This document shows positions 53,111 to 62,084 of a stretch of DNA of 64,000 nucleotides, piece after piece. Source of the stretch: Bacillus sp. 103mf (GTDB lineage: Bacteria > Bacillota > Bacilli > Bacillales > Bacillaceae_G); the NCBI RefSeq assembly GCF_900116295.1, contig NZ_FPAF01000004.1, positions 62,001 through 126,000 on the forward strand. The letters run 5' to 3'. The notes below the pieces were generated by a model. It had not been told where the DNA came from. It ran no database searches and was given only the letters and a program-made list of their open reading frames with translations. How positions within the stretch are numbered: the stretch's first letter is position 1; the number at the start of each line of letters is the position of its first letter. The position numbers and the translations under genes were made by a program.

Positions 53111-53185
53111 TTATCGGAAGTGTTTTTTATAAATAATTAGAGGAGAGGATTATTGGATGGATCATATGCGTTCTTACTGATATGT
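53111..53185 (+). repeat. 75-bp dispersed repeat, copy 2
   Basis: Same orientation as 3117-3191 and nearly the same sequence. Here it lies 0.3 kb upstream of the minus-strand spore-surface-like gene but points away from it, so it did not move together with that gene as one block. Confidence 0.8.
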
Positions 53186-53242
53186 CATTAATAAAAATGT
53201 GATATTACAAATAGATAAAAAGTTAATTCGTTCTCCATATAA

Positions 53243-53281
53243 TATCACATCGTAGAAGACGGTAAAGAGATTGAAGCTTAA
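53243..53281 (+). repeat. 39-bp direct repeat, right copy
   Basis: Second copy of the last 39 nt of the gene at 51293-51688. It is followed by ATTAAATAAG and a terminator, probably the original downstream context of that gene. Confidence 0.9.
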
Positions 53282-53291
53282 TTAAATAAGA

Positions 53292-53321
53292 AAGGCTGCT
53301 CCTTATGCGGACAGCCTTTTT
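53292..53321. terminator. Bidirectional terminator overlapping the MFS stop
   Basis: AAGGCTG and CAGCCTT pair around TCCTTATGCGGA-like loop, T-run on the plus strand and TTTCTT on the minus strand. The MFS stop codon (53303) lies in the loop. Confidence 0.65.
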
Positions 53322-54514
53322 GCTTTGTCTTGTTTAAGAATATAAGTTATAAAAAGATATTGGCAGGTGCCGCCAATAATAAGAAAAACGGCACAAATAT
53401 TAAATAAGAAACTCCCGCTAAAGTGTTGTAATAATAACGCTCCAGCTGCTGGACCAAGCATGCGTGAAATATCCCAGTGCGTACCGTAAATAGAGAAATA
53501 AATCCCTCGCATATGTTCCGGGGCTAATTCGGAAACGAAACGTAACAGATGATTTAAAGCTATACTTTCTCCAATTGTTAAAATAAGTATTGTGAAAAAT
53601 AGTAACCATAATGTATGAGAGTAGCCGTAGCCCATCGCAGCAATCGTATAACAAACATAAGAGATAACAATAATTTTTTGCATAGAAAATTTCTCTGCCC
53701 ATTTTACGACTCCTACTTGCAAAACAATTTCCATGATTCCTTTACATGAAGCCATGAAAGTAAAAACAAACATAAAATTTGTGAATAATTCTTTTTCGGC
53801 ATATATTCGATAGTTTGTTTCTATTTGAGCGTAGAAAAAACTAATCGGCAACATAAAGATCATAAGTCCAAACACACTAAAATGTTGTGATAAAAAATTT
53901 CTCCAATTCGTAGGTGTAGTTCTTTGTTCATCATGTTGTAATAGGGGAGCAGTTTCTGGAAGTTGTGCCCACACAAGAATAGAATAGAGAAATAAAGCAG
54001 TAGCTTCTAAGATAAAAAGAATAATTGGATTATCATTGTAGAATAGATATCCAAGTGCAGGACCAATGATTGCTCCGACTGCTCCAACTGTTTGAATGAG
54101 AGCAAATACTTCGGCTTGCTTTTCTTTCTCTGTTACATCAGCAATTTGTGCTCGTTGTGCAGGAATATAAAGAGAACGCCCTAGACCATTCATAATGTAA
54201 AAGAGAGCAAATAGTATAACGGATTCGGCAAAAATAAAACCAGTCATAGCGCATGCTTGTAATAATAGTCCAGTTAGAATAATTTTTTTTCGTCCATATC
54301 GATCTGTAATGCTACCGCCAAAAAGTGTAAAGATAATTTCACTAAGCGGTTGCAGCCCAAAAAGTAACATTGTAAACAAGGCGTTTCCATTTAATGCTTT
54401 GTTTACATATATGATAAAAATTAGTGCGAGCATTGCTCCTGTTATACTTGTTAATAGCTCTCCAAACAACCGGATCCATATAGGTTTACTGTAACGTTTT
54501 GCAAATGTCATCAT
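53303..54514 (-). CDS. MFS transporter (drug-efflux type)
   Basis: 403 aa, about twelve membrane helices. The A motif is FGGSITDRYGRKKIILTGLL (residues about 60-80). Full length and intact. The ATG at 54514 follows AAAGGAGAG. A SgrR-type regulator gene is divergent with a 100-bp gap; such MFS/SgrR pairs are common in Bacillus, where the regulator probably senses the compound exported or imported. Substrate unknown. Confidence 0.85.
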   Translation of the reverse strand: MMTFAKRYSKPIWIRLFGELLTSITGAMLALIFIIYVNKALNGNALFTMLLFGLQPLSEIIFTLFGGSITDRYGRKKIILTGLLLQACAMTGFIFAESVILFALFYIMNGLGRSLYIPAQRAQIADVTEKEKQAEVFALIQTVGAVGAIIGPALGYLFYNDNPIILFILEATALFLYSILVWAQLPETAPLLQHDEQRTTPTNWRNFLSQHFSVFGLMIFMLPISFFYAQIETNYRIYAEKELFTNFMFVFTFMASCKGIMEIVLQVGVVKWAEKFSMQKIIVISYVCYTIAAMGYGYSHTLWLLFFTILILTIGESIALNHLLRFVSELAPEHMRGIYFSIYGTHWDISRMLGPAAGALLLQHFSGSFLFNICAVFLIIGGTCQYLFITYILKQDKAKRLSA

Positions 54515-54614
54515 TTCATTCTCTCCTTTCTATATGGAAATTTTATGATGGAAAGGAAAGAGGAAAAAGAGTAGAATGAAGCAAAGAAATTTTTCATCTT
54601 TTAGGGGGATATGC

Positions 54615-56390
54615 ATGATCATTTTGGACCATTACATACAACTTTGGCTGCATTATGCAAAGGGGAAAGAACTTAGTGAAAACATAGAAATATCGCTGCA
54701 AGACATTTCAAAATCATTATATTGTACAGATCGAAATAGCAAATTCACAATAAAAAAACTAGAAGAAATACAATGGATTAGTTGGTTTCCAGGACGCGGA
54801 AGAGGAAATCGCTCGAAAATCGCTTTTTTACAAGATCCGGCAACGCTTATTTTTGAAAAAGGAAAAGAACTTGTAAAGCAAGGTGAAATTAAAAATGGAA
54901 AAAATTTCATTCAAACATATGCAGAGCATTTTCCCTACATAATAGAACAATTCCAAATTTGGATTGATACACTTTTTGGATACCACATTGAACATTCACC
55001 GCAAGGAAGAATCGATGTTTTACGTTTAAACATGCGCATACAACCAATTACATGTCTAGATCCTATGTATGTAACTCTTCGTTCTGAGTGTCACATTGTT
55101 AAGCATGTTTGTGATACGCTTGTTCATTATAATGAAATAACGAATGAAGTTGAACCGCGCCTCGCTTTTTATTGGGAATACAATCATACACATAAAATAT
55201 GGACATTTTATCTCCGCAAAGGCGTTCATTTTCATAATCAAAAATCGTTTACTGCACATGATGTCAAATATACTTTCACTCGTTTTTTAAGTACAAAAGA
55301 CAATCCTTATCGTTGGATGCTACAAGATATTGAAAGAATACATATTGTAGATGAATATACGATTGAAATTCATTTACAAAGAGAAAATGAATTATTTTTA
55401 CATATTTTAGGTGGGGAACATTGTTCTATTATTTCCGAATCGCATGCAAAGGAGAATAATCAATACATATTAAATGGAACAGGTCCATTCAAACTCGTTA
55501 AAAATAATGATGCACTACTTATTTTAGAAGTAAATCCTTTGTATTTTCGTGAGCGCCCATTTCTTGATCGTATTGAGCTTTGGTATTCACAAGATATAAG
55601 TAGTCATAGCGGCTATGAAGTTTTATTAGATTCTTTACAGCATGATAGAAAGGACGTTCAAAAAGAAATGTCTCAATTAGAAGCGAACGTAACATATATA
55701 ACACTCAATACAAAAAAACAAGGTCCTATGCAACATATGGTTTTTCGACAAGCATTAAAACAGATTATCAATGGCATGCAAATATTAAACGATTTAAAAG
55801 GTGAACGCAAAGAAGTAGCGACGAATCTGTTATTAGGAAAAACCAATGAAATAAGTAAAGAAAGTTCAATCAAAGAGTTATTAGGAAATAGTGGATATAA
55901 CGGAGAAACATTATATTTATGTACCTTTCAAGAGCAAGATCATGTTGAGGATTCACATTGGATTCAAAGGGAATGTGCTAAGTATGGAATTAAAATAGAA
56001 TTATCTTTTTTAGATGCACACGAACTTCTTACATTTCGAACAATACAAGAAGCTGATTTGATTCATGATAGTGCTACAATAAGCGAGCACGCTGAATTAA
56101 GTTATCTATATTTACTACTAACGACCAATAGTTTTCTTCATCAGCATAGTTCTTTCAATTTAAATGAGAAGTTGAAACGTGTATTTAAGGAACAGAACCG
56201 GAGTATGCGTATGCAATTGTTAGGGGAAACAGAACAGGAGCTGTTAGAGAATATTCATATCATTCCTTTGTATCGAAATTATATGACGATACATACGCAT
56301 GAGACTATACAAAATGTAGCAATTAACTCCCAGGGCTGGATTAACTTTTATCATATATGGTTTAAGCATACATATAACGTAACAAAGTAA
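54615..56390 (+). CDS. SgrR-family transcriptional regulator
   Basis: 591 aa from ATG 54615 (AGGGGG site). Residues 1-110 form the SgrR_N DNA-binding domain (HYIQLWLHYAKGKELSENIE, ISLQDISKSLYCTDRNSKFT, WISWFPGRGRGNRSKIAFL). The rest is a solute-binding-protein fold of the oligopeptide type (GVHFHNQKSFTAHDVKYTFT, NGTGPFKLVKNND). It should bind a small ligand in the cytoplasm and control the divergent MFS gene. The last third is less conserved. Confidence 0.85.
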   Translation: MIILDHYIQLWLHYAKGKELSENIEISLQDISKSLYCTDRNSKFTIKKLEEIQWISWFPGRGRGNRSKIAFLQDPATLIFEKGKELVKQGEIKNGKNFIQTYAEHFPYIIEQFQIWIDTLFGYHIEHSPQGRIDVLRLNMRIQPITCLDPMYVTLRSECHIVKHVCDTLVHYNEITNEVEPRLAFYWEYNHTHKIWTFYLRKGVHFHNQKSFTAHDVKYTFTRFLSTKDNPYRWMLQDIERIHIVDEYTIEIHLQRENELFLHILGGEHCSIISESHAKENNQYILNGTGPFKLVKNNDALLILEVNPLYFRERPFLDRIELWYSQDISSHSGYEVLLDSLQHDRKDVQKEMSQLEANVTYITLNTKKQGPMQHMVFRQALKQIINGMQILNDLKGERKEVATNLLLGKTNEISKESSIKELLGNSGYNGETLYLCTFQEQDHVEDSHWIQRECAKYGIKIELSFLDAHELLTFRTIQEADLIHDSATISEHAELSYLYLLLTTNSFLHQHSSFNLNEKLKRVFKEQNRSMRMQLLGETEQELLENIHIIPLYRNYMTIHTHETIQNVAINSQGWINFYHIWFKHTYNVTK

Positions 56391-56437
56391 TAAAATAAAG
56401 TGCTCATAACCCATCATTTCTTCGATCGTCGTACGAT

Positions 56438-56524
56438 TTAACTCGGGGCGGTTTCGTTTAATTGTTGTTCTTGGCGATCTACATTTTGGTCAACTGTAGA
56501 TACTCGCATATATCCAAATTTCAT
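56438..56524 (-). pseudogene. Serine recombinase (resolvase) N-terminal fragment
   Basis: From ATG 56524 behind GGGAGG the frame reads MKFGYMRVSTVDQNVDRQEQ then QLNETAPS and stops. GYMRVSTVDQNVDRQ is the catalytic start of Tn3-type resolvases and invertases with the active Ser. The rest of the enzyme is missing. A different frame behind it reads ELNRTTIEEMMGYEHF, of unknown origin. Confidence 0.75.
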
Positions 56525-56545
56525 ATAGTTCCTCCCATACAAAAA

Positions 56546-56590
56546 CGCTATCCTTTCTTATGATTCTTATAGAAGGAATAGCGCATTTTT
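56546..56590. terminator. Terminator hairpin
   Basis: CGCTATCCTTTCT and AGAAGGAATAGCG pair (one mismatch) around a 12-nt loop, with CATTTTTC on the plus strand. Confidence 0.7.
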
Positions 56591-56691
56591 CATTTTAGGG
56601 GGTAATTTGTTGTATTAGCTTGATAGCTCCCTATAAGGTCTTTAAATGTTGAAAGAAATGGATGTAAAAAAAGTGTTAGTTAGCATCTTGT

Positions 56692-57357
56692 CTATATATA
56701 ACTTGATACTTTTTGAACAATATACTGTATTGTGGATACCATTTTTGAATCATCTATCTCGTCCTTATATTTATGATGAATGACTTGTTGCTTTTTAAGA
56801 ATGTAATAATCAAAAAGTGCTTGATATAAAGTCATATTGTTTTGAATTAAAATTGTAGGTTCAAAGAGCTTCCGCAGTAGTACATCGTCTTGGATAAGGA
56901 TGAGTGCAGGGTTTATCTTGTTGAACACTTCTTTATTTATATGTTCTTCATAGAATTTTTTTAATTTATTATTTCGTTCGTTTTGAGCTTGTATGATTTG
57001 TTCATATAGTACAGGAGCACTATGTTTTAAATCTAATATAAAGGTATCAGATATATATATAGCAATGAGTAATGACTGCTCAAATGTTTTTTGAAAACGC
57101 TCTCCGAACGGGACTGATTCTTCAAAAATGGTTTGATCAATACTAGTAATATATTCGGCATAAACCTTGACGATGTATTGGATAATCTCATCTTTTGATG
57201 AGAAATATTTGTACATAGTTGCTTTGCTAATATCCATGTAACGAGCAATATCATCTGTTCGTAATGGGCTTATACCTTGTTTTTTTACAATTGGTAATAA
57301 TTTAAAAATGAGCTTTTTTCTCATTTCTGCTTGATTATCAATATTGTTATTTAACAT
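56692..57357 (-). CDS. TetR-family transcriptional regulator
   Basis: 221 aa. Helix-turn-helix: MRKKLIFKLLPIVKKQGISP, LRTDDIARYMDISKATMYKY and FSSKDEIIQYIVKVYAEYI. The C-terminal ligand domain is helical. It is divergent from the aldo-keto reductase gene; the 170-bp gap holds repeated TAATTRAAC motifs (about 57407-57445) that could be its operator. ATG 57357 follows AAGGAGG. Confidence 0.85.
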   Translation of the reverse strand: MLNNNIDNQAEMRKKLIFKLLPIVKKQGISPLRTDDIARYMDISKATMYKYFSSKDEIIQYIVKVYAEYITSIDQTIFEESVPFGERFQKTFEQSLLIAIYISDTFILDLKHSAPVLYEQIIQAQNERNNKLKKFYEEHINKEVFNKINPALILIQDDVLLRKLFEPTILIQNNMTLYQALFDYYILKKQQVIHHKYKDEIDDSKMVSTIQYIVQKVSSYI

Positions 57358-57462
57358 AACAACCCTCCTTGCGATTCATTTTATTATAAGTTAATTTATG
57401 AATTTACACAAATTAAACTAATTAAACCCTTTATACTAATTGAACCAAAAATATAAAAATAG

Positions 57463-57491
57463 TTTACTTGTTTTTGGGTGTATGTTATTCT
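57463..57491 (+). promoter_or_regulatory. SigA-type promoter of the AKR gene
   Basis: TTTACT, 17 nt, TATTCT, 36 nt before the ATG. The TAATTRAAC repeats lie directly upstream. Confidence 0.45.
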
Positions 57492-57526
57492 CTTTTTACA
57501 CCAACTTTTTGAAAGAAGGCGAATTT

Positions 57527-58495
57527 ATGAAAAAGAAGCAACTAGGTTCACAAGGTTTAGAAGTAGCAGAAATCGGATTAGGTTGTATGGGGATGTCTGA
57601 ATTTTATGGTCAAACAGATGAGACAGAGGCGACAAAAACAATTCACCGTGCTTTTGAATTTGGAATTACAATGTTCGATACAGCAGATATTTATGGATAT
57701 GATGAAGAGGGAATAGGAACAAATGAAAAACTAGTAGGGAGAGCGTTACAAGGAGTTCGGCATGATGTGAAAATTGCAACGAAGTTTGGAGCGCTGCGAA
57801 ATGAAACAAAATCACTAGGATACAACGGTTCTCCTCGATATGTGAAGGAAGCATGTGAAGCAAGTTTAAGAAGATTAGGAACAGACTACATCGACTTATA
57901 TTATCTACATCGTGTTGATCCAAATACACCAATTGAAGAAACTGTAGGGGCGATGGAAAATTTAGTACAAGAAGGAAAAGTGCGTTATATTGGACTATCT
58001 GAAGTAACGGTTGAACAATTAAAAACAGCTCATACAATTCATCCAATTTCCGCTGTTCAAACAGAATATTCCCTTTGGTCTCGCGAACCAGAGAAAGATA
58101 TTTTGCAGGCTTGCCGTGAATTAGGCGTTGGATTTGTTCCGTATAGTCCACTCGGTCGTGGGTTTTTAACGGGTAATATAACAAGTCGTGATCAATTAAC
58201 ACCTGATGATTGGAGATATTATAATCCGCGTTTTTCAGAAGAAGCGTTTGCTTCTAATATGAAAATTGTCAAAGGAATTAAACGGCTTGCGCTAAAGAAA
58301 GAATGCACGCCTGCACAATTAGCACTTGCTTGGGTTGTTGCACAAGGCGAAGGAATCGTACCAATTCCAGGTACAAAGCGAGTGAAGTATTTGGAACAAA
58401 ATGTGGCAGCTCTTGAAATTACTTTAACAAAAGAAGAACTAGCATATTTAAATACAATTGCGCCAATTGGTAGTACGATTGGTAATCGATATTAA
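57527..58495 (+). CDS. Aldo/keto reductase
   Basis: 322 aa from ATG 57527 (AGAAGG site). The AKR tetrad is in place: Asp and Tyr in TMFDTADIYGYDEEG, Lys in VKIATKFG, His in IDLYYLHRVDPNTPIEETVG. The end LAWVVAQGEGIVPIPGTKRV binds NADPH. It reduces aldehydes or ketones; similar genes are induced by electrophiles through TetR regulators. It was the first gene of an operon with an SDR (now deleted) and an NTF2-like protein. Confidence 0.9.
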   Translation: MKKKQLGSQGLEVAEIGLGCMGMSEFYGQTDETEATKTIHRAFEFGITMFDTADIYGYDEEGIGTNEKLVGRALQGVRHDVKIATKFGALRNETKSLGYNGSPRYVKEACEASLRRLGTDYIDLYYLHRVDPNTPIEETVGAMENLVQEGKVRYIGLSEVTVEQLKTAHTIHPISAVQTEYSLWSREPEKDILQACRELGVGFVPYSPLGRGFLTGNITSRDQLTPDDWRYYNPRFSEEAFASNMKIVKGIKRLALKKECTPAQLALAWVVAQGEGIVPIPGTKRVKYLEQNVAALEITLTKEELAYLNTIAPIGSTIGNRY

Positions 58496-58561
58496 GATTG
58501 ATTATCAATTCATAGTTCTTTCACAATAAAGTCAATTAAATAAAATCTAGGAGGGATTTAT

Positions 58562-58812
58562 ATGAAATATACAGTTATTCCGGGTGCTAGTTCAGGAATT
58601 GGGTATGAAACGGGATTTGCTAAACGTTCTTTTGGGCAGATGAATTCCAATATGAAGGTGTAATTCCTAAATTTCATACTGCAAAAGAAATGGCTGGATT
58701 TATGTTAGAACTTTATGATAGCGACAAGGTTGTTGGTATTGTGAATGGAGAAACGTATGAGTTTCAATTAAGAGACCCGATTTTTCCGCATGTGACAAGA
58801 ATAAGAAAATAA
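58562..58812 (+). pseudogene. SDR oxidoreductase with internal deletion
   Basis: AGGAGGG precedes ATG 58562 and the frame starts MKYTVIPGASSGIGYETGFA, the Rossmann start of a short-chain dehydrogenase. At about 58634 it jumps to a C-terminal piece in another frame: FWADEFQYEGVIPKFHTAKE, MAGFMLELYDSDKVVGIVNG and PIFPHVTRIRK with TAA at 58810. About 150 or more residues are missing, including YxxxK. The start and ribosome site are intact. Confidence 0.85.
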
Positions 58813-58877
58813 TTTAGTGTACCCAATTTGAAGTTTTAAATCATAATCAATTTAAATCCTAAAGGAGCGTAAAAAAC

Positions 58878-59723
58878 ATGGGGAAATTTGCAGACATTCA
58901 AAATAATCATTTAGCATTAATACAATACTATCGTTGGTATCAAGTATATGAAGTCCCATTTAACAAAGCACGTATTGATAATCAGTTAGATATTTTAGCG
59001 GATGAAGTCGAAATTTCATCGCAAGCTGGAACGACGAAAGGTAAAATGGGTTTAGCAGATAGATTAAGAATGTTTGAAGGATGGCAAAATGCGCATCATG
59101 TTGAAAACGCATCAATCAAACAGTTGAACGATGAGGAACTTTCATTAGAAGCAGATATTCTTTATCAAAATATACGCCCAGATGATAGTAGATACAGCTA
59201 TAGAATTCATTATTCAACAATCCTGAAACTTAGAGAGAACGACTTGCCTCTTTTTACAAAGGTCCATTTAGAGCCAATCGGTACTGTAGAAAATCCAGAA
59301 TTTACATCTGCCTATGCAGACAATAGAGCAAAATCATTTATGCATTATTGGTTATATTTAATGGAAACAGCATCTGTGAACGGTGACAAATTCAAAGAAC
59401 TACTAGCAGAACCATTTGAATTGAATTTAAGTACAGCTTCTAAAATCGATACATTAAAAGGATTTAACGAATGGTTATCAACCGCTCCGAGTCAAGTGAA
59501 GGGAAGCGGACATTATCCGAAAAATCTCTCAGTTACAGAAAATGCAGATAATACAATAAGTGTTTCCGTAGATTTTGAATGGGAAGGTATTTCTGTTGAA
59601 AATAAGCCGATGGTCGCAGAAACGCATCATGAATGGGTACTTGAAAATAATTTAGATGAGAGATTTGCTCGTATGAAAATGATGAAAGTAACTCAAACAA
59701 AGCCATTTCAAATAGTAGAATAA
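58878..59723 (+). CDS. Tandem NTF2/SnoaL-like protein
   Basis: 281 aa. Two halves of similar layout: about 12-130 (YYRWYQVYEVPFNKARIDNQ, EDLLFTKVHLEPI-like end LPLFTKVHLEPI) and about 155-278 (FMHYWLYLMETASVNGDKFK, MKVTQTKPFQIVE). Each has an N-terminal helix pair followed by long strands, as in SnoaL-like folds, here duplicated. Cytoplasmic. AAAGGAG precedes the ATG. It belongs to the AKR/SDR operon; the catalysed step is unknown. Confidence 0.65.
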   Translation: MGKFADIQNNHLALIQYYRWYQVYEVPFNKARIDNQLDILADEVEISSQAGTTKGKMGLADRLRMFEGWQNAHHVENASIKQLNDEELSLEADILYQNIRPDDSRYSYRIHYSTILKLRENDLPLFTKVHLEPIGTVENPEFTSAYADNRAKSFMHYWLYLMETASVNGDKFKELLAEPFELNLSTASKIDTLKGFNEWLSTAPSQVKGSGHYPKNLSVTENADNTISVSVDFEWEGISVENKPMVAETHHEWVLENNLDERFARMKMMKVTQTKPFQIVE

Positions 59724-59919
59724 TTTAAAATATAGTCTTGATCTGAACAAAACAAGAAAATTGCACGTTAAGAAGTCGATGATTCTTGTTATTTTTTTCT
59801 CGTTTTATTTTCCCGTAATGGTCATAAATCTTCTATAATAATATATTTAGCGCGAATAAAGGGAGCGGAACAATAAAATCCGCAAATTAAAAAATAAAAC
59901 AGCATGGGAGTCGGTTATT

Positions 59920-60417
59920 ATGGAGCAATCAAATACAGCGTTTAGCGAGGCATTAGTAAAATCGTTAAAAGGAGAACGAGGACATCTTCCCATCAAGAAT
60001 GCTTTGTCGGATATAGACGTGGCTCTTGCAGGGAAACGCAGAGAGGAACTGCCTTATTCTATTTATCAATTAGTGAAACACATGACCTACTGGCAAGATT
60101 TTCTCTTATTAGCCGCTCAGGACGAAAAGCCTGCACTGCCTTTCCATGTGAGAGAGAGCTGGCCTGAAGAAGAATGCCCTGGCAGTGAGGAAGAGTGGAA
60201 ACAGACTATTCAGTATTTTCTTCAGGGGATTGAACAGGCTTGCACGGTTGCCCAAAATGTTCAATTGGACAAACCATTGGAGAGCTGGCCTGGTGAAACC
60301 CCGGGCGGTGTGCTACGCAATATTGCATCTCACAATTCCTACCATTTAGGAGAAATCGTACTGATTCGTAGATTATTTAGTGCTTGGCCACCGCCAACAG
60401 GCGGATATCCGGTCTAA
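59920..60417 (+). CDS. DinB-family protein
   Basis: 165 aa four-helix bundle. The metal-binding His pattern is present: IYQLVKHMTYWQDFLLLAAQ (first His), and IASHNSYHLGEIVLIRRLFS (two more). DinB proteins are mostly thiol S-transferase-like (bacillithiol) metalloenzymes. Codon use is clearly richer in G/C (CTG, CCT, GGC, GAG) than in neighbouring genes, which suggests recent transfer. A terminator follows at 60540. Confidence 0.85.
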   Translation: MEQSNTAFSEALVKSLKGERGHLPIKNALSDIDVALAGKRREELPYSIYQLVKHMTYWQDFLLLAAQDEKPALPFHVRESWPEEECPGSEEEWKQTIQYFLQGIEQACTVAQNVQLDKPLESWPGETPGGVLRNIASHNSYHLGEIVLIRRLFSAWPPPTGGYPV

Positions 60418-60539
60418 ACAAGGTTATGGGTTGAACCCTTTCCTTTGAAGTGATTCAATATAATTATATTGCGGATATTAAGTGAATTTTTGAGGAAATG
60501 GAAAGTTGTAAGAAGAGTTGAGCGCCATTATGTGAAGAG

Positions 60540-60569
60540 AAACCGCCTGTTAAAACAGGCGGTTTTTTC
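60540..60569 (+). terminator. Rho-independent terminator
   Basis: AAACCGCCTG and CAGGCGGTTT pair around TTAAAA and are followed by TTTTC. Confidence 0.9.
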
Positions 60570-60745
60570 TTTTAACATATTTACCGAAAAGAAGTCCCCT
60601 TCCTCAAGGAGCGAGAAGTGTGTAGTCCAGCGAGTAGGTGGGGGATGAATTTTCGATAGGCGACAGCCTATATATGTTCTTTGTATGTACTTTTGAGACT
60701 ATGCGATATAATAAATATGAAAATACGAAAGAAAGGAGAAGGTAT

Positions 60746-62071
60746 ATGGCAACCACAAAAGAGGGTGTGCATATAAAAGGAACAAAAAAGTCGTTACCGG
60801 ATGGATGGTCTACCTATGCATTTCGATACGCTATTTTTCCCACACCTGAACAAGTAACGAAATTAGAAAAATCGTTTGGATGTGAACGAAAAGTGTATAA
60901 CGAATATGTCTCTGGTTTGTATGAATATTTAGAATCTATCGGTTTTGAAAGTGGATGTATTCGTTATAAAGTTCCAAATTATACAACGATCACGGCCAAA
61001 TATGATTACTTAGATAAAAGTAATGATTCTTTTGTTTATAATGACGCAAAAATGAGATTCCAGGCAGCCATTAAAAAATATAATGAAACCTACGCGAAAC
61101 AACCTATTCAATATAAAAAGTCAGTTCGTAAAAAGATGCAAACAATCGGTTATGTTCCTACGTTGAAAGATATAAAAGGCATGCCTAAATTCCATAGTAA
61201 AAAACAGGGGAAATTAAGCTATACTACGAATCAAACCAACGGAAACATAAAAATCACACAAGAAAACGGTTCTTATTTTTTATGTATTCCAAAGTTTCAA
61301 GAAGGTATTTCTATTCATCTACATCGAGAATTACCGATGGATGGAATCATTAAAAAAGCAACAATTAAGCGAGAAGGATCAAAATATGTTGTTTCTCTTT
61401 CTGTTGATTATTTTTGTCCAAATGAAAAACAAGTAGAATTAGTGACTGCTGACGAAGTAATTGGACTAGATTACAGTCAAAGCGAATTGTATGTAGACAG
61501 CGAAGGACGAACAGCTCAGTACAGTCGGTATAACAAAATCATAGAAAAAAGGCAACGAAGAATAAATAAATCCTTAGCACGCAAAAAGAACAATGCAAAA
61601 ACAGATGAAACAGGAAATATTGTATATAGTAAAAATTATGAAAAGCAAGTGAAAGAATATCAAAAAGTAACAACAAAAGCAAAAAACCAAAGAAAAGATT
61701 TTCTACACAAGAAAAGTAATCAGATAACCAATGATTATCATGCCATTGTTGTAGAAGATTTGAACTTAAGTAACCTTGCACAATGTTTGAGTTTAGGAAA
61801 AAAGCTACATGATAATGGATTTGGTATGTTTCGAACGATGTTACAGTACAAATCTAAGAAAAAAGGCAAATATTATATCGTTGCGGATAAGTATTTTGCA
61901 TCGAGTAAATTATGCAGTGAGTGTAATCACAAAAAAGATAAGTTAAAATTATCTGAAAGAATCTATACGTGCGATAATTGTGGCACGAAAATCGATAGAG
62001 ATTACAATGCGGGTCGTAATCTAAAATATTATGGCATTCGTATTCTGCACGAACAAAGTATAATTGCGTAG
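60746..62071 (+). CDS. tnpB: RNA-guided endonuclease TnpB
   Basis: 441 aa from ATG 60746 (AAAGGAGAAGG site). The RuvC residues are intact: Asp242 in VIGLDYSQSELY, Glu337 in AIVVEDLNLS and Asp419 in GTKIDRDYNAGRN. The zinc finger is CSECNHKKDKLKLSERIYTC with CDNC. The N-terminal WED/REC part is complete. TnpB cuts DNA next to a transposon-adjacent motif using an omega RNA from the element's right end. GLDYSQ replaces the commoner GIDLG, as in one TnpB subgroup. Confidence 0.92.
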   Translation: MATTKEGVHIKGTKKSLPDGWSTYAFRYAIFPTPEQVTKLEKSFGCERKVYNEYVSGLYEYLESIGFESGCIRYKVPNYTTITAKYDYLDKSNDSFVYNDAKMRFQAAIKKYNETYAKQPIQYKKSVRKKMQTIGYVPTLKDIKGMPKFHSKKQGKLSYTTNQTNGNIKITQENGSYFLCIPKFQEGISIHLHRELPMDGIIKKATIKREGSKYVVSLSVDYFCPNEKQVELVTADEVIGLDYSQSELYVDSEGRTAQYSRYNKIIEKRQRRINKSLARKKNNAKTDETGNIVYSKNYEKQVKEYQKVTTKAKNQRKDFLHKKSNQITNDYHAIVVEDLNLSNLAQCLSLGKKLHDNGFGMFRTMLQYKSKKKGKYYIVADKYFASSKLCSECNHKKDKLKLSERIYTCDNCGTKIDRDYNAGRNLKYYGIRILHEQSIIA

Positions 62072-62084
62072 TTTGTATCGATTT

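Noticed and set aside
57666-58202. Open frame of 178 codons antisense to the aldo/keto reductase
   Set aside because: Shadow of the AKR gene with no start site of its own.
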